A stretch of DNA of 64,000 bases, from contig VXAY01004091.1 of the NCBI GenBank assembly GCA_013399855.1, positions 452,867-516,866 on the forward strand. The letters are read 5' to 3'. This document shows, piece by piece, positions 34,290 to 46,690 of this stretch (its first letter is position 1; each line of letters begins with the position of its first letter). Both the position numbers and the translations under genes were made by a program. This DNA is from Oxyruncus cristatus. Taxonomy: Eukaryota; Chordata; Aves; Passeriformes; Cotingidae. The notes beneath the pieces are model-generated. The model did not search any database and had not been told where the DNA came from. It saw only the letters and a list, made by a program, of their open reading frames with translations.

Positions 34290-36124
34290 GTATGTATTGT
34301 GCTGTGTGGTCTATAAAAGGTCGAATAGCTTAGTGTAGTTGGCTAGTTCCCTGCTTAGCTGTTACAAAAATAAGTACACAAACCCATAAAACTTCATATT
34401 ATTGATAAGCTGTCCTCTTGCACACTGAATGTGATGAAAACTTGTGCTTCTAGAGAAAGAGCAGATAAATTTCTCTGCAAAAGAATGTCTTAGTATTTGG
34501 GTGTTCAGAAGAGACATAGATTTTGGTCACACACTACTGCTTGTAGTGTTCAAACTGAATGCTTGAATTCAATAAAGCTGTTGCTTTGCTAATTTGAAGG
34601 TCAAAATATTGAGAAAATTAATAGTTTTGGTTTGGTTTTATTTTTACTACTAACTGAAGTGTTGAACAATATTGCTTCTGAATTTATTTTTCAGACCATG
34701 TGCTTAGTGGGTGTGCGAATGCTATCTGTTGAACTTCTGGCTTTCCCAATGACAAATATCTTGTATAGTGTTAAACATAATGTAAACACTTTGACTTGGG
34801 AATATATGTTGAATTCATTAGTTCCTGGAGTAGGAGAGCTGGCATTTTTCTTTCCCTAGCACCATGGAGTAAACTTGTCTTCCTGTACTGTGGTAACTCT
34901 AATCCCTTGGTTAGGCTCTTGTCACCAGTAAGCTGTGTTTCAAAATGAGGTTTGTGTTGGTGCTATTAGTCTTCCAGTTATTTAGCAGTGAGCTGCAAAC
35001 ACTGGCTCCATTGTTTAGGTTTGGTTTAAGATTTTTTTTTCATTCCTTTCCAAGCCCTTTTGTCTCCAGTCACGAGTCTTTTAGACTTATTTGAGTCAAG
35101 TTCTAGCAGAGGAACAAGCATTGCTTTTTTTACATTGAGTTTTTCCTTTAAAAAACTCTGATATTAGAGTTGCCAGCTTCAGTTGCGGATGAGGGGGAAA
35201 TTGTTACAACAGTGGGTGTACAGTGTTAGTTAGTATTCCTTAATTGTGTTGGCATCTTGCTTCAAGCTAGACTGAAATAGCTTTTCAGAGTGGAGTATGG
35301 CAAAGCATATGGTGAAATTGTAATTTCACCTTACTTGAACTTGAACAGTCTCAGTAGGTGTAATAGGGGCCTTATTTTAATCTGGAAGTGCATAGATTTG
35401 GGCACAGAGGGATAGGCTGAGGTGTGAACTTCATTTTCCACCATAGCTAGTTAAATCACTGGTCATGACAGGGAGATGATGTGATTCTGGAGAGTTTTGT
35501 GTCTTGGTATTTTTAAAGTTCAAACTATTGCAATTCCAGAATATAGCAGGCTTTTAGAGATGCCGTAAGATCATAAGGGAAATTACAGCTGCAATCTCTT
35601 CCTAAGACTTGCACCTTTCCTTGAAGTTATGTTCGTTGAGCATTACTGTTCTTAAATCCACAGGATTTGGCTTTGTTGTCTTTTACAAGTCAGGGCCCTT
35701 TTCTTTGCTGTTCGGTGTTGATTTCTGGACCACATTTTTGTTGGCACTGCAAAAGCAATATATATAACCTTGCAACTGTATTGTGCATGTCCCATGAAAT
35801 CTGGTTATCTCTAGAATGAACATTTTCTTAAGCTTGGTACCTTTTTATCGTGCCTCTCTAAGGAGAATTCTTTTCCCCTCAACTTAAATTGTCAGCATAC
35901 CAGAAGCTACTGATTGACTGAGGAGAGGCTGCTAACTTCAGTAAGGATAACCACAGTGAACACACTTTCGGCTTTCCAGAGAAAACTTTATTTAGTGTTG
36001 CCCATCACTGCGCTGTGTCAATTGCAGCATAATCGTGCAGTCTGTAGATGAAACTGCTAATGCAGCGCTAAAGAAAAGGGAAGGTTCAGCCGTCTTCCAC
36101 TTGCGCTAGGAATGGTGCACGAGC

Positions 36125-36870
36125 GTGACACCCGAAGGCTCCATCTGCCCGCCGCTTCCCCTTCCCCCCGGTGCCGCCGTGCGGGGCTCGGCGTGCGCGG
36201 TGGCGGCGGCGGGAGCGGGGCCAGTTCTTGGCTCGGCGGGCGGGGGCCGCCCGTCCCGGAGGGGCTGCGGGAGGAGGGTCCCCCGGCACCGCGCTGCCCA
36301 CCGCCCGTGCCGGGGAGGGCGTGACCTCCGGGCTCCGCTCGGCGGGAGCGGCTCTGGCGCCGCAGAGGGGANNNNNNNNNNNNNNNNNNNNNNNNNNNNN
36401 NNNNNNNNNNNNNNNNNNNNNNNNNNNNNNNNNNNNNNNNNNNNNNNNNNNNNNNNNNNNNNNNNNNNNNNNNNNNNNNNNNNNNNNNNNNNNNNNNNNN
36501 NNNNNNNNNNNNNNNNNNNNNNNNNNNNNNNNNNNNNNNNNNNNNNNNNNNNNNNNNNNNNNNNNNNNNNNNNNNNNNNNNNNNNNNNNNNNNNNNNNNN
36601 NNNNNNNNNNNNNNNNNNNNNNNNNNNNNNNNNNNNNNNNNNNNNGGCGGGCGCGACTCCCCCGCCCCGCCCCGCCCTGCCCTGCGCCGCGGCGGCCGCG
36701 GAGCCCGCGGCGTGCTGGTGGTGGCGGCGGTGGTGCAAGGTGAAGGGGCCGCCCGCTGCGCTGAGCCGGCCCGGCAGGTGCTGCTGCTGCTGCTGCAGCC
36801 CGGGTCGGCTTCCCTCGGAGCGCCTGCCTTCCCGAAGTCCGTCCCGCGGTATGTGGCGTGCGTGATGGGC
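36125..36870 (+). promoter_or_regulatory. OSBPL1A: Internal CpG island, candidate promoter of the short isoform (ORP1S)
   Basis: About 470 readable bases of very CpG-rich DNA surround a 274-N gap, in an otherwise AT-rich intron. ORP1S, the ORD-only isoform known in mammals, starts at a methionine encoded downstream (61043 here), so a promoter between coding exons 14 and 15 is expected. Plausible plus-strand donors for a non-coding first exon are GCAAG|GTGAAG (exon end 36739) and CGCG|GTATGT (exon end 36848). A (CTG)n run sits at about 36779-36796. Strand and start site are inferred. It could instead serve an antisense non-coding RNA. Confidence 0.5.
36372..36645. other. Assembly gap (N) inside internal CpG island
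   Basis: 274 unknown bases in the core of the CpG island. The likely first exon of the short isoform may be hidden here. Confidence 0.95.
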
Positions 36871-39778
36871 TGGGTGCTGTTGTTTTGCTGGCTTTGCTCC
36901 CGTGTTGACATTGGGGTGAACCCGTCAGTGTCGAGCAGTGATAAGCGCAATACTTTTTGCGAATTAGTGAAACCGTGTGAGGGGAAAACCGAGGTAATTT
37001 GGTTGCTTTAGTCTGAGTGTTTACCGAGGCGCTGGTGCCGGAGCCAGCACAACTTGAAACGTTTTCTGCAGTGACTTTGGGCACAAGGTTAGTAAGTATA
37101 GTTTCAAAGCAGGACTTTTCTTGGACTATTTCTAGCAAATATCAGAACCTGCATTCCTAAAGCAGTTTGGTTCTAGTATTTTCTATGTTGTAAGTTATTT
37201 TTATATAGTTGTAGGAGTTTAACTTAAGGTTCTTTGCATGCTATTTTATCTGCTGGATTTTCTGAGTGAGTTTAAAATTCATCTCTAGTACTTGAGCTAC
37301 ACGTACTTAAGCTGTATGAAATCGATAGGAAAGGTATTTTTTTTTCTTTTTGTTACCTTGCTTCTTCACTAACCAGTGTTATCTAAAGTGTGCTGATGAG
37401 TATCTTGACTCTTAAGTTTCACTTTTTCTTAGAAGAGTTATATTTAACAGTAAATTAAAGAGCTCATATTGCATGCATTTAGAACAAATAGCAGTTGTAA
37501 GATTACTTCATTTATAGTCTGTATGTGGCTTTGGATCTTCAGCCTTTGCAAATTTGTCGTTCTTTCTGGTTTGTTTTTGCTTTAAAAAGGGATTGTTTAC
37601 AAGCTGACGATAAACCTTATCTGATAAGGGATTCAGAAAAGGTTTCTTATTTTTTGCATTAAATGAGTTGTATATTTAGCTATGAAGAATTTGTCATGAC
37701 AAATTAAGCTTGTTATTTTTACAAGAACTTCTAAGATCAAAATACTGTGGGTCACCGTCCTTGAACTTGGTTATCTTTATGATGGCGTAACGGTCTCTCT
37801 TTTGTGTGTATAATTGACATACTGTAAATAAAAAAAGTGTACACAGTTCAGCTAGCAAATATTAAGCTCTAGAAGTTCAGTGTACTGCCTTAGTTTATTT
37901 CATATTTCTTGGAAACGTAATGGTGTGTGTGAGAGTTAAATGTGCCTCTGTGTGTTCTTATGAATGCGTGCATGCGTGCTCTTTGATAAAAAAATAGTTG
38001 TCTTTAATATATATTTGATTTTCATCTGGGAGACAGGTAGGAGCATGGCTGTTATAACTTAAACCTACTTACTACCTTACTGTATTGTGAATGAAGAAAA
38101 AGGCTGTAGGCTATGCCCAGATGACTCCTTAATGAGGCTTTTTATTATCCGTTTCCTTGTGGGGATGCAAGTGAGGGGAGCAGTGATGAGACACACTGCA
38201 GTCATGGGAGAACTGCTGATAAGGGCACCCTGAGCAAATGTGCCCAGAGAAGTCCTGGCATCCCTCAGCAGTCCTTTTCTGCCATCTGGCAGTATCATCA
38301 GCTACATTAACCTTTATAAAGTCTTGCGAGCCTTTGGTCTGTGGGAGGGAGAGATGAAGAGGAGGTGAGGGACTCAAAATTGGAGAAGCTAAAAAAGAGG
38401 TTAACTATACAATTTCTGAGTTAGATGTGGGGAGGGGATCGTCAATTGACTGGCTGCTGTACTAGACCTGAAACAATACAGTCGTAAGGTCCCTCAGGTG
38501 CTAAAACCAGTGCCTGTGTTTCTCTGCTCTTTCTCCTTGTGCTTAGAAACAGGTGAAGGCCCTATTTTTAAATTTTTTTTCTTATTATTCCTTTCAGTCA
38601 GTGGAGGAATTATGTTGTCCATTCTGTTTTGGAGCTCTTGATGAAAGTAGTGGAAATCAAGGCAAAACCTCAGTTTGTCAGGGTCTGTAGGCAATGCCCA
38701 AAACCACTGAAATGCTTTTCAGGTTGTAAACTTGGGGAAAGGAGGAGAGTAGTTTTCAGACAGTTGATAATAGCACTGGACACAAGTGATATTTGGTGTT
38801 GAGAGACTCGAGGTGTGTCTGCTTCAAGAAAACCTTAATTGACAGTGTGCGTCTGTAACTGACTTGATCGTCTTTCTCCCCCTCTCCTCCAAAGGAGTAG
38901 AAATGTACTAGAAATACCTAGTGCAGCTTGAATCTTGGTGGAAAGTAACAAGTTCATTGGAAGGTTTTCTGTGATTAAAGAGGTGCCAGGTGAAGACTGA
39001 TATTTTTTCCTTATGCGGAGGAGCATGGGATATAACATGTTGTGGAATGTTGTATGGGCATGGCATGTATGAGAACAAAGCTACCGACAGGAAAGTAATT
39101 CGGAAGGTTGTTTCTCCTGCTATAATGCTGACAGTTCTAGTCATGCCTTGATGATTCTTACTGTACTAATTTTTGGATGGTGTAAATGCACATGTGCTAA
39201 AGCTTTATAGAGAAGATAATAAAGTTGGAAGAACTTGGTAACAAACTGTTTGTGGGTGGCATAGTGTTCCTCTGGAAGCATTTTTTTCCCGCCATTGTAC
39301 TGCAGCTTTGCAGATGGAAACTAGCTACAGGTCTGTGAAGGCAACATCCTTACCAATAGTAACACCATGTAAAGGAAGGAGTCTAATGAGTCCAAAATAT
39401 CCAAGAGATAGGGGACTTAAAGAACATAACTTTGTTTTTTTCTGAGATTTTCCTAGAGCAGCTAAGACTCAATAGGTCACCAGAGTGGACAGTGAAGCTA
39501 AGCAGCAGCCCAGACAGAAGCTTGTTAAAATAATAAATACTGAGTTTCCATTCGGGGAAAAGATAAGTAAATATTACTGCTCTTTTATAAAAGGGCAGTA
39601 TGTGTGTTGACAGAATGCTTGAGGTTTGAAGCAGTTGATAAGATCCTTGGTCAAGTGCCACATAGGAAAGTCTTCTGTATGGCAGATGGTTTTGGCTCAT
39701 AGAAGGACGCCTGTATGTTAGCATGGAGTAGAAGGTGAATGCTGCTGGTCTTTGTTGTACAGCAAGGTCCCAACTCTG

Positions 39779-39890
39779 GAGATGTTTTGTTTGTTTTAAT
39801 TGTTTTGATTCTTGGTTGGTGTGATTGTTTTGTCTGTTTGGGTTGATTTTTGTTCGTTTCTTTTGTCTTGCTTGTTTATTTTCCTCAAGA
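39779..39890. repeat. T/G-rich low-complexity tract
   Basis: About 110 bp of GTTTT, TTGTTT and TTTTGTC words. It is the reverse-strand counterpart of the A/C-rich tracts elsewhere. The open frame across it is a composition artefact. Confidence 0.75.
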
Positions 39891-42800
39891 TTGTGCATTT
39901 CAAAGTTAACCTTTTTCCTTGCAGCTGGCTATAGGTTGTGTTGGCAAAGGGACTTACTGACTTCTAGGGACAGGGGAACAGTTGCTCACTTGTAGCTCAA
40001 AGGGCATGTGTGGAAGCTGGTCACACAACTTGGCTGAAGACATTCTCTGCTCTGCACTGTGTTACTCAACTTAAAGCACACTGATAACCTGTTCTTGCAC
40101 TTTCCATAGTGGGTTAATCCTTTTTCAAAGCTTGGCCTGCATATGTGTGTTTTGTTGGCGGCTGTTGTTAAGCAGCCTTGTAAACTAACTTGGAGTCCAT
40201 TCTTGGGCCTCTGGGGAAACACAGTGTAAAAACATATTAGTTTGAAATGAGACTCCTCCTTACTGTGCTTCTGCAGCTCCTGCTCTGAGGTTTACTTCTA
40301 AGATCTTGTCTACGGCTTATTTGAATATTTAATTTTTAATGCAAAAACATAGAGAAAACAGTCTTAGCTGATGCTGCAGGGGGAATTTACCAAGCAGCAG
40401 TCTTTAATGGAATAGTATTTGATAGTGTAAAATTCTCAAATAAGAATTAGGAATTCTGTTTTCTATGAATGTATTTGCGAAATGGTGCTCTTTTCTCTGA
40501 GTTGATAGAGAGGAACAGAAAAAGAAATGTATAACATGGATATTTTCTTTCAGTGTTTTCACTGCTTCGTGCTATGAGAATATTGAATGGTTTCCTCTTC
40601 TTCATACTTTGAAAACAAACTGGAGTGAGAAGGGTGCACGCTTTTATTCTTCTGATGTCATTGTGATGTGATAATGGCATGTAAAGCTCATCAACTTGTT
40701 TTCAGTGTTCTGGTTTAATTTGTATTTGATGTGCTGTGGAAGAACAGATGAATAGCGGAGTTCTAGAAGTTGTTAGCTCCCAGCCTGCCAGTCAGCTAAG
40801 GACTGGTAACCTTTCAGGAAAAAAGAGAAGCAGTAAAAAAAACCCAGAATTTAAGGCTGAACCTCTATGCATAGCACCATACTTGTTAACTTTGTTTACT
40901 GAGATTTTGCGTGCAAGTGTGCGACATAATTGGCTGCAGTGGCAGTCTGGCTGAGTGATCTGGTTTTGTGTCTCAACTGTGTAAAACATCAGAACACTGA
41001 ATTGGGTAACTGCAGTCACACGCATTTACTAATTATCTGGAGATGTGTTATCCTTCTTGACCTTTCTTTCCTTAATTTATAAAAATTAAGGTATAAAAAT
41101 ATGCCTTTTTTTCTGTGTAAAGCTGATAAAAGCTAGTTTCTTAGAATAATAATTAAAAAATTAATTTCTATACATATGAAATATAAACTTCATGTAGCCT
41201 GTCAGTACTGGCTATTGACATGTTCTTTTGAGGGAGACAGAATATTTAACTCTTCATTATGCATGTGTTTTGTGTGAAGTTGTTTTAAAGGCAGTGTCTC
41301 TGAGTAGCATAAGTAACTTAAGGTTTTGTGTCACTTAACAGTTGTCAAAACATCTTAAATTTTTCATGTGGTGGGATTTTTCTGTGTTTTACTTGGCGTC
41401 CTTGAACATCAGCGATATCAGATCTCTTGCCTTACAGGCTAGTGAGCTGTCCATATGCAATTGTCTAGCCTTTCCTTGAGTAAGGGAGTTTTGACTGAAT
41501 CTAAACTTCCTTTTCTGATTTTCTTCGCTGTGTTTTTAGTTGATTTATTTTAGTCACTTCTGATTCCATGAAATATAGGGGCCTTCCAGCTATGAAAAAT
41601 AAAATGGGTGATCTCCCACTTAGACAGTACTAGTGCTTGTGGAAGGGCATGTTGTCTGTTGTGGTTTTTTATGTAAACTTCACCTGGCCACAATCATAGT
41701 ATTTCAAACTAAAATTGCTTTTTGCACCTTTTTTTGATTCTGTGACTCATCAGAGCTGATACCATTTTTATAACAGAGGTAAGCAATTGTGAAATTTGAC
41801 CTCTTGTCTGATTTTTTTTTTTTTTTTTTAATCTCAGTACCAAATGTGTACTTGTTGGCCTCTTTCTCTCCTCTCTCCACCCCCCAAGACAGCCAATGAA
41901 TTTAAAAGCTTTTTTTTGTTTTAATATCAATATTCAAAAGTGTGTTATCTCAGCTTGTGCTGTCCAGTAAAGAAATGCCTTAGTATAATGCTGACTGCTG
42001 AGTCATTGAGGTTATCACTAGAATTGGTAAATGGGCTGTGTTTGGAAAGTATTCATGTACTGAAAATAAATCACTGGTGTTGTAGTTTTTCTTGAAGGTG
42101 TATATCAGGCCTGGTCATAAAGGCATGTTAGTAAACTCTTTCTCCATAGTGCTTGTATTGTTCTTAACATCGCTCTCCTTTAAATGCATCAATAATATAC
42201 TTTACAAATAAATGTGTTCAGTGCTATGCATAAATGGGAAATGCTGGCCTATGCTGTCCAAGTAGGATAGCTGATAAGCACACAAAAAAAAGAGCACGTT
42301 TACGCTCCGTTTGTAGTGAACTGAACGTTGCTGCAAGAGAAGTGGTCACATAGAGGCCCTCTTACAAATAAAGTGTATCCATTTGTTGTGTATATCCTGA
42401 AGAGTCCATTATAATTGATGTCCAGCTTTCTAAGCAGAGCCCTCATCCAAATATCTCATCTTTGGGAGTGACAGCAGTGGGGTGCTTACTTTGCCTGCAC
42501 AGCTTCATGTTAAGCCACTTGTAAGGTAAACTTGGGCTCAGTGGTTTTAAATAGGAATGTTTCCTTCCCCTCCACTCATGCCTGTCACTGCTACATTATT
42601 AATGTTAAAAGTTGGACATCAATGCAGTAACTGTTGGATCCATAGGTACATTAAGAGAGTTTGAGAATGGCTTCAAAGAATACCTATTTGAAGAGGATGT
42701 CTGCATTGTGCATTCATAATGTAGGCGTACTTTTTAGCAGAGAAGTAGTTTATAAACTTTTTCATCTGCTTCAAAGGGCTCTGTGCTGCTAAAGCTACAT

Positions 42801-43457
42801 TGCTTCCACAACAAAAGCATGTTCAGGTATGTTATTTGACCTTTGAGTAGAAACAGAGCTTCTTGTTAATCTTAAAATGTAATAGTGTTGCTATTGCAGG
42901 TCCCCTTTTTTGACTCGGGAACTACGGTGGGAGAAAGGGATAGGGAGAACAAAACCACTCTTGTCTGGAAATATTCAGTGTAGTTGGTCAGAATATCAGC
43001 CTCTAGGGTTTGTGCAGGTCTACTGTAGCAGAAAAGCATCTACAGGAATTTGGAGGGTTTGACCTGATAGGCAGACATAAACTATTGGGGCACAGTCATA
43101 CACAGGGATTTTGTCATTGGGTGGGGAATAATCTTAAGTTGTCAAGATAACAGTATAGTTCCTCTAGATAATGTGGTAATCCGTATATATGTCAGTAGTT
43201 TACACCTTTCTGGAAATGCTTGCAAGACTATTCATTTTGCATGTATTCTGTGCTATGCATCTAAATTGAATTTTCTGTTGTTCCAGTGAAACCCCTTGTT
43301 GCAAGGTCAGACAAATCAAATTGAGGTTAAAATGAGCTGGCTGAGCCTTTCAGACAGCTTGAAACCTTAGACAGTTGCATCTGTGTCTATGGAAATCTAG
43401 TTTTGTCTGACCTCCAGCTCTGAAGCCGCATTTTGGGCTAAGGCCCAAACTCTAATC

Positions 43458-43840
43458 TCACAGAATAACAAAATGGAAATGGTTGAGGCTAGAAGGGACC
43501 TCTGGAGCTCCTCTGGTCCCCTCCCCATGCACAGGCAGGGCCACCAGGAACTGGTTGCTCAGGACCATGCCCAGATGGCTTTTGAGTACCTCCAAGGGTA
43601 AAGCGTCTACAAGCTCTCTGGGCAACCTGTGGCAGTGCTTGGTCACCCTCACAGTGAAAAAGTGTTCCATGATGTTCAGAGGAAATTTCCTGTCTTGTTA
43701 GCTTGTGCCCATTCCTTCCTGTCCTGCCTCTGGGCACCACTGAGTTGGCTTAGTTGTCTTTGCACCCTCCCTTCAGGTATTTATATAGATTGATGAGATT
43801 TGTCCTGAGCCTTCTCTTCTCTAGCTTGAACAATCCTCAG
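43458..43840 (-). mobile_element. CR1 LINE 3' fragment
   Basis: This is a reverse-oriented CR1: CACAGAATAACAAAATGG, then GGCTAGAAGGGACCTCTGG, CTCTGGGCAACCTGTGGCAG and GTGAAAAAGTGTTCC. It fades out near GAACAATCCTCAG. Confidence 0.9.
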
Positions 43841-46629
43841 ACATCCAAATAGTACTTAAGAGGCAGTCCAGTACAGTAGTGTTAGACAATTTCAGGGAAC
43901 CATGTGTCAGAGATCAGCTGATAATACAAGGTCAGTGCTTTTTTGACAATTGTCTGTGCTCCCACTTGCAATTAATTGAATCTAAAAAGTAATTGGTCAC
44001 TCTAGGCTGTCAGCTCCTGTTTTGGGAGCTTGGGGTGGGGAGAACCCTTGATGTTCTTAGACTTTCATCAAACCTGTGGTCTAGTTTTCTTCTAGTAGCC
44101 AGTGGGTTTTATGGAAACAGTTTGTAAAAGAGCTTCTTTGAAGTTTAATCTGGGTCTCTTCTTCCTCTGAACTGTAGATGCTACTGGATTGCATTTTGGG
44201 GAGTAATAAGTAGAAGACTTATCAGTCAATAGCGTTGTTACAGTGTTCTTGCAAAAAATTTAGAAAACCCCCAGAAAACCCCAACAACAATAAAAAGCCC
44301 CCATCAGATAAGGGCAGAAGTGTTTGAGATCATCCATAAGGAGAGAAGATCTGTTCCACTGAATTAGAATATTTGAATTTTCTAGTAGTTCTGCATTGTA
44401 TTTCCATACACCAAATCATATTTATCTGTTTGCCCTAACTGCTGGACAAACGTCCACATGACTCTAATTTCAGGAAATGTCTCATCAGCTTACCCAGGGC
44501 CTGGCTGATGTCTGTTGGCTGTTGCCTGCTTAGTAGTAAGGACAAAAACAATGTCTCAGAGGGATATCAACCCTAGGAAAAGACAATCTTCTTAATGCCG
44601 CAAGTCCTTCTGAAATCTGAAGTAGAAATCAGATTTTTGCGTTTGCGTCTGTTCCTGAAGTCTGATTCTTTAATGTTGGAGAGCCTGTTCTGGCCTATAG
44701 CAAGTAAGAATGCTTTCCAAGGTGGATTTCATTTGGAGATCAGAACTCCATCACTGCATTGTAAAACTCGCAGTCAATTTCTAGCCTATGTAACATTTTT
44801 CACTTTTAACTGATTTGGTTAGCATCCAAAATGAAATAAAAACTATCAGTTGAGACATCTGAGTTTTTCAGAAATGCAGAACAACTGTACAGCGTGCATG
44901 TTTGTTTTGAATTGCTTGTAAAAAATCCCCAACCTGTCAGTTATTCTTCATGAATAATTAATAAGATTCCCAATGTGGAGCTTTTAGAACAGAAAACCAG
45001 CTTCAGAAGTGTTAGTTTTTTTAATAGGAGGCTGTTTTCTCTCTGAGTTAACAACTGAGTCCAGTTGTGTAGCAGCCCTAGTAAGCCAGTAAGAGCCAAC
45101 AAAAACATGGCAAAAACATGACAGTTGCTTCAACAGAGAAAACATTACATGCATTCACTGTAATCCAGCTGGGAAGAAGCATGGGGAAGAGAATACAAAG
45201 GGGTTGATCAAAGTAATCAGTGGTGTATACTGAAAAATACTTAAGGGAAATAGTTAGATCAAAACTGCCTTAAGATCTATTTTCAAAACAGTCCTTAAGA
45301 ACAAAAAGGAAATGTTTCCTGTGTGCATTCTTAAGAACCCTTACTTCTAAAGTCTGGTCTCTCTGTTTGTGAGACTAGCAAAGTTCAAAGATGTCCAGAG
45401 TCTCTCAAAGACACAAAGTCCCTACCTGATCTGAAAACATGCAGCAATATACTGTTCTGGTTCTTTTTTCATCAGTATAACATACAGGCTTCAATGAGAC
45501 CTTTAGTTTGAGTAAGGTTACTTGTGGCATACACCTCTGAGAACATGAATGCTTAATCTCACCAAGGCAGCAAAGTATCTTTTGGGGTGTGGTTTATTTC
45601 TGGTAATCTTGTAGTTCTGCAACTTGAAACATGCTTCCCAAACATATACATCACTGCTGTCATTGAGTCCCAGCTTGTTATTACTATTGGCAAGTGTGAA
45701 CAGCAGCCATATTTAATTTCAGCTTTACTCAGAATAGAAACAATACTTCACACAAAATGACAAAATTGGGAGGCTTTTCTTTGAACTCCTGATATTTGAC
45801 TAAACGGTATTATAATACTGGAAGACAAGTGGGGACAAAGCGTGCTTTGGAAACTGGCAAATTTTGCAGCTCTCAAACCTAAGTATACTTTATGAGATTT
45901 ATCAGTTTATAGTTAAGTCTAAGTAAAATGTAAAGAACAAATACTTTTGAGAGGAAGACTTGGAATTGCCATTGAGTCTCACTTTAGAAACAAACCAGAA
46001 AATGCTCTGTTAACTCTTGATCTGTGCAGAATCACCTGGAAGAAAAGACCTTCTCTGATAGAAAAGCTTAAACCCAAGCTTTTAAACCAAAACCATCTTT
46101 CTAACCTGCAATCAGAAATTAAGTTGTTACAGTTTCTTCTTGTGCTCTTAGACAGGTTCCTGGCTCATAACTGTGACATTCTCCATTGGTTAAAATTGTA
46201 GTGCTTCATCAGCCTATGAATAAACAGACTTTGACATAGCCAAATGTAGAAACAGGAGAGGGGAAGGAGGGCAGCAAGGTCCATGTTGAGGAGGAAGTGT
46301 TAGTGTCTTAGGAGGGAAAGGTGGGAGGTGAACAGTCTTTGTCCCTGACATGTGGATAGTTCAGAAACTGTTATTCCAGGCAGTCTTAAATGAGGAATTT
46401 TTATATTAGACATGCATGCTGGAAGAAGGGTGCTGCGTGCTCTCAGCATCTCCAGCTTTTCTCTTGAAAAACAGTTCTCTTACTGTCTAGATGTCTGTCT
46501 GTGTTGACATGATCCTGCCAAAGTATGAGTTTCTTCTAGGTGGACTATAACTTGGCTCCTGCTTCTAGCAGTGCTTCTGCTGTATTTGTTTTATGATCAA
46601 ATCTGGTCCTTCCCTTCAATAGCAGAATT

Positions 46630-46690
46630 TTATTATGTTGATATATAAATATATCTATATAAAAATATATATTTTATTTTACTAATAAAT
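46630..46690. repeat. AT-rich low-complexity patch
   Basis: About 60 bp of TATATAAATATATCTATATA-type sequence. No coding or structural role is evident. Confidence 0.7.
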
